Of a stretch of 64,000 nucleotides of DNA, positions 50,159 through 59,023 are shown piece by piece. Each line of letters opens with the position of its first letter. Positions within the stretch are counted from its first letter, which is position 1. The position numbers and the translations under genes were made by a program. A model generated the notes under the pieces. That model ran no database searches. It was not told where the DNA came from and saw nothing but the letters and a program-made list of their open reading frames with translations. Source of the DNA: Pyrinomonadaceae bacterium (GTDB taxonomy: Bacteria; Acidobacteriota; Blastocatellia; Pyrinomonadales; Pyrinomonadaceae); the NCBI GenBank assembly GCA_036277115.1, contig DASUNM010000011.1, forward strand, positions 62,001 through 126,000. Reading direction: 5' to 3'.

Positions 50159-51079
50159 TCATTCGGCGCGCACGCATACTTGCGTCGCGGGAAACGGCGC
50201 CTCCTTCGCTGACCGCGCAATCCACACCACGGCCGTGTAGATTCCGGGCTCCTTTCGACTCAGCAGAAATGGAGCCTGAAACCTGCCGCGACTTTTCAGC
50301 TCGATCGATCCTTTGGAACCGTCTTCATAGAAATGGTTTCGATCAAGTTTCGGCAGCAGCGATTCCCGCTCGTCGGGTAAACCGTAGGGACGCGGAATGC
50401 GAAGCCACGCGATATCCGGCGGCACGGGAAGCGGTTCGTAAAAAACATCGATGCCCTCGAGCGAATAAGCCGGTTCCAGAAGCCGCCCGCTCAAAACGAC
50501 CCGGTCGCGCGGTGAAGCGGTTACAGCGTAGGGATCGATCGAGACATAGCGTGCGACGTACAACTCGCATAGTCGGACACAGAAACCGTAATCCGCGTAA
50601 CCGAAGCCCACGTGTGTGTTTATTGGATTAAGAATCGCCTTGCGATGTCCGTCATCGGGCGCTACTTCGTCGTGCATGGATCTGTGCAGTGACATCAAAT
50701 GAATCGGGACGTCAGCCGAAGCTATGGGCGTGCCGGTGTCAACCGCGGCGTCGTTTTCCTGTGTTGCTTCCACGCCGCCGGCGAACGAATAGCGGTGATA
50801 CGGCTTCCGGCCGTCCATACTCCAGTGGCTGAGGAAATTGTTTCGCGCCATCTCGGTTGCGTGCTTCTGCGCGACCGCGCAAGCCAGCGAATCGAGCTTC
50901 AGCGACTTCCGCCCCAACTCCGCACGCTCAAGATTCACCTGGTTCAGCAAATGATTCGTCATTGCCGGAAATTCCGGCGCCGCGATCGCGGACGCAGAGA
51001 CGCTGCGGGGCATCGCCGCGCCCAAACGCAAAGCGACAGCGGATACGGCTGCTCCTCTTAAAAATGCACGGCGGTCCAT
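50159..51079 (-). CDS. CAP (SCP/PR-1) domain exported protein, Tat-like signal
   Basis: 306 residues from the ATG at 51079. MDRRAFLRGAAVSAVALRLG looks like a twin-arginine signal (RRAFLRG). The CAP domain (about 45-180) includes LLNQVNLERAELGRKSLKLD, KHATEMARNNFLSHW, PDDGHRKAILNP and GFGYADYGFCVRLCELYVAR. A C-terminal beta domain (GIYTAVVWIARSAKE) of about 110 residues follows. CAP proteins are extracellular; the molecular role in bacteria is not settled. Confidence 0.85.
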   Translation of the reverse strand: MDRRAFLRGAAVSAVALRLGAAMPRSVSASAIAAPEFPAMTNHLLNQVNLERAELGRKSLKLDSLACAVAQKHATEMARNNFLSHWSMDGRKPYHRYSFAGGVEATQENDAAVDTGTPIASADVPIHLMSLHRSMHDEVAPDDGHRKAILNPINTHVGFGYADYGFCVRLCELYVARYVSIDPYAVTASPRDRVVLSGRLLEPAYSLEGIDVFYEPLPVPPDIAWLRIPRPYGLPDERESLLPKLDRNHFYEDGSKGSIELKSRGRFQAPFLLSRKEPGIYTAVVWIARSAKEAPFPATQVCVRAE

Positions 51080-51229
51080 TTCAGTTTCCGAGTCACTCAG
51101 ATGAATCTGGAAGCGGGTTCGGTTGCGAGCCGGTCGGCGGCTCGGTAAACTCATTCGGTTTTACAAACTCGAATTTGAACACAGCGACGGTGACGGTTCG
51201 GCTGGACCGAACTGCCTTAATTTAATGCG

Positions 51230-52390
51230 ATGAAGATACACGAGTACCAGGGCAAAGAGTTACTAAAAAAATTCGGTGTGCCAGTGCCGCGCGGGATTGT
51301 TGCGCGCACCGCTGATGAAGCGTTTGCTGCGGCGCAGGAACTGGCGACGACACCCGTCGTCGTAAAGGCACAGATTCATGCGGGCGGCCGGGGGAAGGGC
51401 GGCGGCGTCAAACTGGCGAAGACTCCCGAGGAAGCACGCGACATCGCGGAAAAAATGCTCGGCATGAAACTCGTGACACACCAGACCGGACCGGAAGGCC
51501 GAGAGGTGGGCGTGCTTCTGATCGAGGAAGGCTTGCCGATCGATCGAGAGTTCTATCTCGGCATCGTTTTGGATCGGGCGACCGGGCGGCCGGTGTTCAT
51601 GGCTTCAGCCGCGGGCGGTATGGACATTGAAGAAGTTGCGGCCAAAACGCCTGAGCAGATCTTTAAAGAGACGATCGATCCATCGGTTGGCTTTCGACCG
51701 TTTCAAGCGAGGAAGCTGGCTTTCGCGCTCGGCCTGCCTGCTGAATTAGTTTCACCGGCCGCCAAGTTCATGCAGTCGCTCTACACCGCGTCCGAAGCGA
51801 TGGACGCGTCACTCCTCGAAATCAATCCGTTTCTTTTGACGAAGGACAACCGGCTGATCGCGCTCGACGCGAAGGTCAACTTCGACGATAACGCGATGTT
51901 CCGTCACCCGGACTACAAAGAACTGCGCGACTTGAATGAAGAAGAACCGCTGGAGATCGAAGCGTCGAAGTTTGATCTGAACTACATCAAGCTCGACGGT
52001 AACATCGGTTGCATGGTTAATGGCGCGGGCCTGGCGATGGCCACGATGGACATCATTAAACTCGCGGGCGGCGAGCCGGCAAACTTTCTCGACGTCGGCG
52101 GCGGCGCATCGCAGGAACGCGTCGAAGCGGCTTTTAGAATTCTGCTCGCCGACGAACACGTCCGCGCCGTGCTGGTAAATATTTTCGGCGGCATTGTGCG
52201 TTGCGACATGGTGGCGCGCGGCGTAGTCGGCGCGGCAAAGAGTTTGGACCTGAAGATTCCTGTCGTCGTACGGCTCGAAGGCACGAATGTTGAAGAAGGC
52301 CAACGCGTCATTCGCGAGTCAGGAATGAACTTCACGGTGGCGAATGGAATGAAGGACGCGGCGGAGAAGGTTGTCGCGTTAGCAGCTTAG
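51230..52390 (+). CDS. sucC: succinyl-CoA synthetase (ADP-forming) beta subunit
   Basis: 386 residues. [22 protein letters not shown] in its first blocks, [19 protein letters not shown] (ATP-grasp), LEINPF, and [13 protein letters not shown] with [16 protein letters not shown]. It makes succinate and ATP in the TCA cycle with SucD. Unusually, sucD is not adjacent: it begins 3.66 kb downstream at 56048, beyond a transposase element, an M48 peptidase and a nuclease gene. Confidence 0.96.
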   Translation: MKIHEYQGKELLKKFGVPVPRGIVARTADEAFAAAQELATTPVVVKAQIHAGGRGKGGGVKLAKTPEEARDIAEKMLGMKLVTHQTGPEGREVGVLLIEEGLPIDREFYLGIVLDRATGRPVFMASAAGGMDIEEVAAKTPEQIFKETIDPSVGFRPFQARKLAFALGLPAELVSPAAKFMQSLYTASEAMDASLLEINPFLLTKDNRLIALDAKVNFDDNAMFRHPDYKELRDLNEEEPLEIEASKFDLNYIKLDGNIGCMVNGAGLAMATMDIIKLAGGEPANFLDVGGGASQERVEAAFRILLADEHVRAVLVNIFGGIVRCDMVARGVVGAAKSLDLKIPVVVRLEGTNVEEGQRVIRESGMNFTVANGMKDAAEKVVALAA

Positions 52391-52414
52391 AATGGCCACT
52401 TTGCCTCAAAGAAA

Positions 52415-53228
52415 AGCAGCTCTCATTCACACAGGGCTTTAGCCCGGTGGCGCAACCCGAAGGGTTGTCAGAAAGTAGCCGGTGGTCGGAGTCCGCGAAG
52501 ACCACCGGAAAAGTCGTTAATCATGACGGCACCCCGAAGGGGTGCCAGACGTGACAACAAGTACTTCTCGTCAAATTTGATACCGGCCGCGTTGAGAAGC
52601 TCTCTCAATTCATCAACAAATGAATATTCACGATGATGCGCCTCCTGCGTGGCAATGTAGCGCCGCACGGAGTCGGTCGCCGTGGGGCTTACGGTGAACG
52701 CCGCATAACCCTCTTGCCATTTGAATCGGCGATCAAAATTCTCTTTAGTCCACGTGGACGATTCCTTCTTCAAGTCGCGAAGTACATCTGCGATGCAATG
52801 CACTGGCCTGAGACTCGCCAGGATATGAACATGATCCTCAACTCCGCCGACAATCTCGGGCACGCCGTTCATGCCTTTAATGATCCCGCCGAGGTATGCA
52901 TGAAGTCGTGGCTGCCATTCCGACTTAATGAAAGGTCGTCGTTCTTTGGTCGAGAAGACGAGGTGATAGTGCAGGCTGAAGAAGGTTGAACCCATAATCT
53001 GAAGTCTAGATTACAAGGTCAATGTAAAAGATCTTTACAGCGAGAGATCTCGCACCCCTCCGGGGTGCGACCAAATTAATCTCGCGTTTCCGGTGGTCTC
53101 CGCGGACTCCGACCACCGGCTACTTTCTGACAACCCTTCGGGTTGTCGAAGTGAGTCAACGATATGAAAAGCGTTGAAACGGTTTTTATGATTTTACGGG
53201 ACTCTCATCACCGGGCTGAAGCCCGGTG
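52415..53228. mobile_element. REP-associated transposase (RAYT) element with nested inverted palindromes
   Basis: The transposase gene lies between inverted copies of the same block. Left (52450-52545): CAACCCGAAGGGTTG, GTAGCCGGTGGTCGGAG, CCACCGG, GGCACCCCGAAGGGGTGCC. Right (53053-53150): the same motifs in reverse order and orientation. Outermost, CACAGGGCTTTAGCCCGGTG (left) faces CACCGGGCTGAAGCCCGGTG (right). Confidence 0.75.
52468..52995 (-). CDS. REP-associated tyrosine transposase (IS200/IS605-like Y1)
   Basis: 175 residues. The HUH motif is in VEDHVHILASL and the catalytic Tyr is in SVRRYIATQEAHHREYSF. MGSTFFSLHYHLVFSTKERR is the family start. Such enzymes cut and join single-stranded DNA at REP hairpins. 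The last ~25 residues (from APLRGAV to RPPATF) are encoded by the left inverted-repeat block itself, so the reading frame has grown into the REP sequence. The core appears intact. Confidence 0.9.
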   Translation of the reverse strand: MGSTFFSLHYHLVFSTKERRPFIKSEWQPRLHAYLGGIIKGMNGVPEIVGGVEDHVHILASLRPVHCIADVLRDLKKESSTWTKENFDRRFKWQEGYAAFTVSPTATDSVRRYIATQEAHHREYSFVDELRELLNAAGIKFDEKYLLSRLAPLRGAVMINDFSGGLRGLRPPATF

Positions 53229-53261
53229 TGACTGAGAAGACTCTCGTGGCTTTGGATCGTC

Positions 53262-54095
53262 TTACCGCCTCAACCTCGCAATCTCATAACGAGTGTTATC
53301 GATTCGCTCCTGCACGTCGGGATGGTCGGAAAGCAGGCTGCTGATCAGATCCGGCGTTTGTCCCTTCACTCGTTGCAGCTTCTGAAACATCGTGACCATG
53401 CCCTGCGGATCGAAACCCGCCTTCGCCATGGTGCGCACGCCGAGATAATCCGCCTCGCGTTCTTCGTCGCGTGAGTGAATAGTTAGAACGCCTTCGTTGA
53501 ATATTTGGGTGAGGGTCACACCCAGGTCTCTGCCGATGTCCCCGGCCACGCCGGTCAGCTCGCCGACTGATTTCGCGAACGCGTTGTACTCCTGCCGTCG
53601 CTTCAAAGTCTTCAAGCTGTGCCGCGCCGCGATGTGACCAACCTCGTGTCCCAGCACCGAAGCGAGTTCGTTGTCGTTCGCGAGCTTGAGCAGACCGGTG
53701 GTGATGTAAATGTGGCCGCCCGGCAGAGCAAAACCGTTGATTTCACGGCTCTCGATCACGTGGAACTTGTAAAGCAGGCTCGGCCGCACACTGGCACGCG
53801 CGAGCCGCTGGCCAACCCTTTCGACGCGATCAAGTCCGACGTCCGTGAGACGGAACTTCTTCGTCGCTTGTCGATGCAGTTGCGTGCCGAGTTTTACCTC
53901 GTCCCGCTCATTCAGCAATCCGGCGTTTGTATAACGCACGTTGCGGAAATTGGTGTAGGGATCGCCGTATTGCGCGGCGGACGTTGTGGCTGATGTTGAC
54001 GAGCGTTCAGCCGTCGCTACTGGCGATATTACGAGACACGTTGCTGCAAAAACAGAAACAAGAACAGAAGTTAAGCGAAGGGATAAAATGTTCAT
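53262..54095 (-). CDS. exported M48-family metallopeptidase
   Basis: 277 residues. Signal segment to about residue 29 (ends VATA). Zinc site HEVGH in VLGHEVGHIAARHSL with third ligand Glu in SRDEEREADYLGVRTMAKAGFDPQGM. NGFALPGGHIYITTGLL precedes it. The layout matches periplasmic BepA/LoiP-type proteases that check outer-membrane protein assembly, but the TPR domain of BepA is lacking. The start follows a weak site. Confidence 0.9.
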   Translation of the reverse strand: MNILSLRLTSVLVSVFAATCLVISPVATAERSSTSATTSAAQYGDPYTNFRNVRYTNAGLLNERDEVKLGTQLHRQATKKFRLTDVGLDRVERVGQRLARASVRPSLLYKFHVIESREINGFALPGGHIYITTGLLKLANDNELASVLGHEVGHIAARHSLKTLKRRQEYNAFAKSVGELTGVAGDIGRDLGVTLTQIFNEGVLTIHSRDEEREADYLGVRTMAKAGFDPQGMVTMFQKLQRVKGQTPDLISSLLSDHPDVQERIDNTRYEIARLRR

Positions 54096-54462
54096 TGATA
54101 TGCTCCCGGAACTCTAATCGCGTTGCATGATAAGCGAGCGGGGGGTTCATGAAAAGGGCTCGTGTTGGTTCTTATTCAAGCCGGTGGAATGAGACGCCGA
54201 GTTATGCGAGCGGATGCAAAGTTTAAAAAGTCTTTTCCCCTCGCCCTTTGGGAGAGGGCTGGGTGAGGGGCAGCGCGTCGCCTTAATGCTTTAAAGCATT
54301 TCCTCATTCCATCTCTCCAAGGTTTGGAGAGATGGAATGAAAATTTCCTTTAGTTTGTGGAAGCGCTAGCTTCGCCCCTCATCCCCAACCCTTCTCCCAC
54401 GGGGAGAAGGGAGAACGCGCCATGTTTCTCTGGCGGTCACTCTTCGGCTACCATCTTCCTCA
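54096..54462. repeat. intergenic region with three kinds of hairpin
   Basis: 367 bases. It holds GGGAGAGGG-family units (54236-54262 and 54376-54412, inverted), ATGCTTTAAAGCAT (54288-54301), and a perfect 17-bp-stem hairpin at 54304-54340. No gene is supported. Confidence 0.6.
54304..54340. repeat. perfect hairpin, 17-bp stem and 3-base loop
   Basis: TCATTCCATCTCTCCAA pairs without mismatch with TTGGAGAGATGGAATGA around GGT. It is followed by AAATTTCC rather than a T-run, so a terminator role is uncertain. Confidence 0.7.
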
Positions 54463-55854
54463 ATGTCATCACTTACATTTTGGGGCGCGGCTGGGACGGT
54501 TACCGGCTCGAAATACCTGATCGAATCGGATCGCGGACGCGTGCTGATTGATTCCGGGCTGTTCCAGGGCGGACGCGAGTTGCGGGAACGCAATTGGGAA
54601 GAACCTCCTTTCAATGCTGCTTCACTTGACGCGGTGCTGCTGACGCACGCGCACATCGATCACACCGGTTACCTGCCGCGGCTGGTGCGTCACGGTTTTC
54701 GTGGACCAGTCTATTGCTCACGCGGAACCGCCGATCTGGCGCGAATACTTTTGCCTGACTCGGCGCGTTTGCAGGAAGAAGAAGCCGACTATCGCAATCG
54801 GCACAAGATCACGAAACATACGCCGGCGCTGCCGCTTTACACCGAGCAGGACGCGCGTGAGGCCTTGAAGCTGCTTGAGATCGTGCCGAACGACGGGGCG
54901 CCGGTTCGCGTCGCGAAGGATATCCACGCCGAGTTCCGAATCGCCGGTCACATCCTTGGTTCCAGTCAGGTCCTCGTTAAAGTCGCGCACGGAGGGGAGG
55001 AGCGTCGCGTGCTTTTCTCCGGCGACCTCGGCAAGTATGACCAGCCGATCATTCGCGATCCTGAGCCGCCCCCGGCTTGTGACTACGTCGTGGTTGAGTC
55101 TACTTACGGCGATCGCGCGCACGCTATTGAACATCCGAAGGACGCTCTTGAGCGCATCATCAACGCGGCGGGGGCGCACAACGGGCCGGTGCTCATCCCT
55201 TCGTTCGCGGTGGGACGCGCGCAGGAGATCGTTTATTTCATTCGCGAGTTAGAGAACGAAAACCGAATTCCGGTGTTGCCCGTGTGCGTCGACTCGCCGA
55301 TGGCCGACGCAACCACGCGCGCGTATGCGGCACGCACCGAAGAACACGATGAGGAATACAAGCTCGCATTGAAGACGGATCCGACACCGTTGCAGACTCG
55401 CAGGATGCTCGCTTGCAAAACCCGCGATGATTCAAAGCGCATCAACAGCATGGAAGGCGCGAAAGTCGTCGTTGCGGCCTCAGGCATGATGAATGGCGGT
55501 CGTGTTTTGCATCATGCGTTGCGGATTTTGCCGGACCCAAATGCGACTGTTGTGTTCGTCGGGTATCAGGCAGCGGGTACTTTGGGACGTCGCGTCGCTG
55601 ACGGTGAAAAGCAGGTCAAGGTTCTGGGCCAATGGATCGCGGTGCGCGCTCAGATCGAAAAGATCGGAGGCTTTTCAGCGCACGCGGACTGGAAAGAAGT
55701 TCTGCGTTGGTTTGACGGTATGGCCGCACCGAAGAAAGTGTTCCTCACACACGGTGAACCGGACGCGGCGGCCGCGATGGGGGCTCGCATTCGCGAACGA
55801 TTCGGGTGGAACACGGAAGTACCACAGTACGGCGCAAGATTTGAACTCGTGTGA
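54463..55854 (+). CDS. beta-CASP metallo-beta-lactamase-fold RNase (CPSF73/Ysh1-like)
   Basis: 463 residues. MBL motifs: HAHIDHTGYLPRL (HxHxDH), GHILGSSQVLV and FSGDLGKYD. beta-CASP motifs: PSFAVGRAQEIVYFIREL, VDSPMADATT, VAASGMMNGGRVLHH and GFSAHADWKEVL, then the last His in FLTHGEPDAA. It should be a zinc-dependent ribonuclease of the mRNA-processing type found in many bacteria. There is no close relation to RNase J in length or C-terminus. Confidence 0.92.
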   Translation: MSSLTFWGAAGTVTGSKYLIESDRGRVLIDSGLFQGGRELRERNWEEPPFNAASLDAVLLTHAHIDHTGYLPRLVRHGFRGPVYCSRGTADLARILLPDSARLQEEEADYRNRHKITKHTPALPLYTEQDAREALKLLEIVPNDGAPVRVAKDIHAEFRIAGHILGSSQVLVKVAHGGEERRVLFSGDLGKYDQPIIRDPEPPPACDYVVVESTYGDRAHAIEHPKDALERIINAAGAHNGPVLIPSFAVGRAQEIVYFIRELENENRIPVLPVCVDSPMADATTRAYAARTEEHDEEYKLALKTDPTPLQTRRMLACKTRDDSKRINSMEGAKVVVAASGMMNGGRVLHHALRILPDPNATVVFVGYQAAGTLGRRVADGEKQVKVLGQWIAVRAQIEKIGGFSAHADWKEVLRWFDGMAAPKKVFLTHGEPDAAAAMGARIRERFGWNTEVPQYGARFELV

Positions 55855-55876
55855 GCGAGAACTGTCACGGCTTGCC

Positions 55877-55978
55877 GAGGTCAGTACCGGGAGCGGTGGT
55901 GACCGGGTGGAAACGTAAGGAAACAATCAAGTTTCACCAAACTTTTACCCGGACGCTACCGCTCCCGGTACTGACCTC
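55877..55978. repeat. GAGGTCAGTACCGGGAGCGG inverted repeat
   Basis: Left arm 55877-55908 and right arm 55947-55978, 32 bases each with three or four mismatches; the arms end in GAGGTCAGTACCGGGAGCGG and its complement. It sits between the beta-CASP gene and sucD. Confidence 0.8.
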
Positions 55979-55982
55979 ATGA

Positions 55983-55991
55983 TGTTATACT
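55983..55991 (+). promoter_or_regulatory. extended -10 promoter candidate for sucD
   Basis: TGTTATACT fits the extended -10 form TGnTATAAT; no good -35 is present. Start of transcription would be near 55998, so the heptad tract at 56011-56040 would lie in the 5' leader. Confidence 0.4.
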
Positions 55992-56010
55992 GCGCGCTCG
56001 CTTTTCAACT

Positions 56011-56040
56011 TCTGAATCTGACACCCGACATCTGATACCT
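56011..56040 (+). repeat. heptad tract in the sucD leader
   Basis: TCTGAAT-CTGACAC-CCGACAT-CTGATAC in a 7-base register, ending 8 bases before the sucD ATG. No Shine-Dalgarno is present. Confidence 0.6.
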
Positions 56041-56047
56041 GTTTTCA

Positions 56048-56932
56048 ATGAGTGTACTCGTCGATAAATCAACGCGCCTGGTCGTGCAAGGCATCACCGG
56101 CAAAGAAGGAACGTTCCACACCAAACAGATGGTTGAGTATGGAACTAACGTCGTTGCGGGCGTAACGCCCGGCAAAGGCGGAACGAAGCACGAAGCTATT
56201 CCCGTCTTCAACACTGTCGCTGATGCGGTGAAAGATGCCGGCGCGAACGCGTCAGTGATTTACGTTCCGCCCGCGTTCGCGGCGGACGCGATCATGGAAG
56301 CCGCCGACGCGGGCATTCCGGTAGTGGTCTGCATTACCGAAGGCATTCCGACGCTCGATATGGTGAAGGTCAGGGAGTACCTGCGCGACAAACAGACGCG
56401 ACTGATTGGCCCGAACTGTCCGGGGATTATAAGCCCGGGCAAATGCAAAATTGGAATCATGCCGGGTCACATTCATCGTGAAGGACGCGTCGGCGTTGTC
56501 TCGCGTTCCGGAACATTGACCTACGAAGCCGTGGGGCAGCTCACTTCGCTCGGTCTGGGACAATCAACGGCCATCGGCATCGGAGGCGATCCGATTGTCG
56601 GCACGACACACGTTGATGCTTTGAAGCTTTTTCAGGAAGACGAAGAGACTGACGGCATCGTGATGATTGGGGAGATCGGTGGTACCGCCGAAGAAGAAGC
56701 CGCCGCGTACACAAAAGAGCACGTTACGAAACCCGTCGTCGCCTTTATCGCCGGTCAGACCGCGCCGCCGGGACGCCGCATGGGCCACGCGGGCGCAATC
56801 ATCGCCGGCGGGAAGGGAACCGCGGCTGAAAAAATGGCGGCGCTCGAAGATGCCGGCATTCATGTCGTTAAATCCCCGGCAGACATCGGCGCGGCGATGA
56901 TGGAAGCGCTCGGAGTCTCGGTTGGTTTCTGA
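56048..56932 (+). CDS. sucD: succinyl-CoA synthetase (ADP-forming) alpha subunit
   Basis: 294 residues. [21 protein letters not shown] opens the CoA-binding Rossmann domain, [11 protein letters not shown] is the CoA loop, and the phospho-histidine is in [27 protein letters not shown] and [12 protein letters not shown] are further blocks. It works with SucC (51230). A small secreted protein gene and ndk follow on the same strand. Confidence 0.96.
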   Translation: MSVLVDKSTRLVVQGITGKEGTFHTKQMVEYGTNVVAGVTPGKGGTKHEAIPVFNTVADAVKDAGANASVIYVPPAFAADAIMEAADAGIPVVVCITEGIPTLDMVKVREYLRDKQTRLIGPNCPGIISPGKCKIGIMPGHIHREGRVGVVSRSGTLTYEAVGQLTSLGLGQSTAIGIGGDPIVGTTHVDALKLFQEDEETDGIVMIGEIGGTAEEEAAAYTKEHVTKPVVAFIAGQTAPPGRRMGHAGAIIAGGKGTAAEKMAALEDAGIHVVKSPADIGAAMMEALGVSVGF

Positions 56933-56958
56933 AGACGAATTGAAAAACTGAGATCATT

Positions 56959-57417
56959 GTGTTTAAGAGCGCAATCTTAGTTACCGGACTACTGCTCAGC
57001 GTGAGTGCGCCAAGTATCGACACCCACGGTCAAGCGTGCGGATTTTCTATAAACACCATCTATGTCGAGGACGGTGAAGGAAAACCAATTCGCAACGCAC
57101 GCCTGATCGTTAGTCGGAAGGACCCGAACGACGACTACAACCCACACTTTACCGAAGTCTCAAAAGCTTACTGGAGCGAGGAGCGGAATGCTCACATATA
57201 CCAGCACGGTCTGTGCGGAAGTCATCGAGATCTGATACTGAGGATTTCTGCGGAAGGTTTCGACACCCTCCAGCACCCGATTGATTTGCCACTAGGTTGG
57301 CAGGCGTTTGTGGTCACAATGAGGCGCAACGGAACTGGCGGACCGGCGACATTCAGGACCTTGTCGTGTACGGAAGGCACGACTTTGTGTGTTAAGACAG
57401 TGAACACTGAAAAATGA
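56959..57417 (+). CDS. small secreted protein, carboxypeptidase-regulatory-like fold possible
   Basis: 152 residues from a GTG at 56959. A signal peptide ends near THGQACG (about residue 26). IYVEDGEGKPIRNARLIV resembles the start of carboxypeptidase-regulatory-like beta sandwiches, and ILRISAEGFDTLQHPIDL fits their later strands; this is a weak match. Four Cys remain in the mature part. Its stop overlaps the ndk start by 4 bases (ATGA), so it is coupled to ndk. Confidence 0.7.
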   Translation: MFKSAILVTGLLLSVSAPSIDTHGQACGFSINTIYVEDGEGKPIRNARLIVSRKDPNDDYNPHFTEVSKAYWSEERNAHIYQHGLCGSHRDLILRISAEGFDTLQHPIDLPLGWQAFVVTMRRNGTGGPATFRTLSCTEGTTLCVKTVNTEK

Positions 57418-57830
57418 ACAATCAAACATTCGCAATCATCAAGCCCGACGCAGTTGCGGCCGGTAACACAGGAAAGATTATCGATCGGATCATCGGCGGT
57501 GGCTTTCGTATCCGCGGAATGAAACTGATTCACCAGACGCGCAAACAAGCTGAGGGCTTCTACGAAGTGCATCGCGGCAAGCCGTTCTACGACGGCCTGA
57601 CGGAATTCATGTCGAGCGGCCCTTGTGTCGTCATGGTTTTGGAGAAGGACGGCGCGGTGAAAGCCTGGCGCGATTTGATGGGCGCTACCGATCCCGCGAA
57701 GGCCGATGCTGGAACCATCCGCAAAGAATTCGGATCGTCGGTGGGCGAGAACGCTACCCATGGCTCCGACTCGGACGAGAATGCCGCGATCGAGATTGCC
57801 TACTTCTTTAGTCGACTTGAGATTGCTTGA
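57414..57830 (+). CDS. ndk: nucleoside diphosphate kinase
   Basis: 138 residues. It balances NTP pools by a phospho-His mechanism. The active-site His is in NATHGSDSDENAAIEIAYFF. FAIIKPDAVAAG and FYDGLTEFMSSGPCVVMVL are standard. GATDPAKADAGTIRKEFG completes the nucleotide site. Often found next to sucCD, as here with sucD. Confidence 0.96.
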   Translation: MNNQTFAIIKPDAVAAGNTGKIIDRIIGGGFRIRGMKLIHQTRKQAEGFYEVHRGKPFYDGLTEFMSSGPCVVMVLEKDGAVKAWRDLMGATDPAKADAGTIRKEFGSSVGENATHGSDSDENAAIEIAYFFSRLEIA

Positions 57831-57837
57831 AAATCCG

Positions 57838-57945
57838 ACAGTTGTCAGTCGTTTGTTGTCAGTTGCCCCGCGGCAAGCTGTCTGACGGTTTTTACTGACC
57901 ACTAACAACTGACAACTGACAACCGACAACTGACAACTGACAACC
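57838..57945. repeat. inverted heptad arms CAGTTGT / CTGACAA
   Basis: Left arm 57840-57868 (CAGTTGTCAGTCG, TTGTCAGTTG) and right arm 57900-57945 (CTGACAA heptads) are complementary around a GC-rich centre (CCCCGCGGCAAGC). The right arm ends about 8 bases before the next ATG. Confidence 0.8.
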
Positions 57946-57952
57946 CCTTATC

Positions 57953-58483
57953 ATGAAACGCTGCCCAAACTGCAACCGCACATTCGATGAAGATTGGCTG
58001 GCCTACTGTACGGACGATGGAGGCACGCTGATTGAGACGCAATCTGCGCCGCTCTCTAACGAGCCGCCGCCGACGGTCTTTATTCCGCCCGCCGTCAATA
58101 CAGATCCGGGCGCGCCGAAACCGTTTGATTTGCCGGGCAGTTATAACCCTCCGCAACCCGTTACGCCCGCGTGGCAGCCGCCACCGCCGCCGCCCATGCG
58201 GCAGGGAACCGGTCAGAAGCAGGGTTTGGCAGTTGCCTCTCTGATTCTGGGGATCGCTAGCATAACCATCGGCTGGTGTTGCAGCATTGGTTTGCTTTCA
58301 GCCCCCGTAGGAGTTGTGCTGGGGATTATCTCCCTTGTGCAAATCAAGAACGATCCAGTCACCAACACGGGAAAACCCTTGTCCATTATCGGAATCGCGT
58401 TGAGTGGCTTTTACATTGTCATCTGGTTCCTGATTTTCATGCTCTACGGAATGGCAATTTTTATGGGAAGCCTGAACCAATAG
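57953..58483 (+). CDS. zinc-ribbon-headed DUF4190-like membrane protein, paralogue 1
   Basis: 176 residues. N-terminal zinc-ribbon motif (MKRCPNCNRTF, then CTDDGG), a Pro-rich linker (about 45-88), then a hydrophobic two-helix module: LAVASLILGIASITIGWCC and GVVLGIISLVQIKNDP, followed by GKPLSIIGIALSGFYIVIW. This A-SL-LGI...G-ISL-QI pattern is that of DUF4190. Likely an inner-membrane protein with a cytosolic metal-binding head. No Shine-Dalgarno; a heptad tract precedes the start. Confidence 0.82.
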   Translation: MKRCPNCNRTFDEDWLAYCTDDGGTLIETQSAPLSNEPPPTVFIPPAVNTDPGAPKPFDLPGSYNPPQPVTPAWQPPPPPPMRQGTGQKQGLAVASLILGIASITIGWCCSIGLLSAPVGVVLGIISLVQIKNDPVTNTGKPLSIIGIALSGFYIVIWFLIFMLYGMAIFMGSLNQ

Positions 58484-58506
58484 TCCAATATTAACCCGTC
58501 GACGAC

Positions 58507-59013
58507 ATGAAGCGTTGTCCCACGTGCAATCTAACGTTTGAAGAAGACTGGCTCACCTTCTGCACACAAGATGGCACGACGCTGGTTGACGAGTCCGCCG
58601 ATGCGAGTGAGCCGGCGCCGGCGATCTTGCCGCCTGTCCAGCCTGACGCGCCGGTGTGGAGCACCCCTACAGTCGAACTGCCTCCGTCTTCTCCAGAATG
58701 GCGGCCGCCCCAACGTCCTGTGCCGGAGTGGCGGCCTCCTCCACCGCCCTACGTTCAATCTCAAAGCAAGAGCCTGGCGACAGCGTCAATGGTTCTCGGC
58801 CTGCTGAGTGTCACTATTGGTTGGCTATGCATGGGACCGATGTTCGCGGTTGCGGCAATTGTGCTGGGAGCCGTGTCGCTGTCGCAGATGAAGAAGACGC
58901 CTGACCGGGTGGGCGGAAAACCGATGGCCTTGATTGGCGTAGTTACTGGAGGCCTGGCTATTGTCGGGATCATTATCTTCTACATCTTTGTAATTATCGT
59001 GGGCACTCTGTGA
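58507..59013 (+). CDS. zinc-ribbon-headed DUF4190-like membrane protein, paralogue 2
   Basis: 168 residues, the same layout as its upstream neighbour: MKRCPTCNLTFEEDWLTFC head, Pro-rich linker, and LATASMVLGLLSVTIGWLC with IVLGAVSLSQMKKTPDR and GKPMALIGVVTGG. Tandem duplication is the simplest origin. It starts 23 bases after the first copy, so they are probably co-transcribed. Confidence 0.82.
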   Translation: MKRCPTCNLTFEEDWLTFCTQDGTTLVDESADASEPAPAILPPVQPDAPVWSTPTVELPPSSPEWRPPQRPVPEWRPPPPPYVQSQSKSLATASMVLGLLSVTIGWLCMGPMFAVAAIVLGAVSLSQMKKTPDRVGGKPMALIGVVTGGLAIVGIIIFYIFVIIVGTL

Positions 59014-59023
59014 TGGAGCGGCT

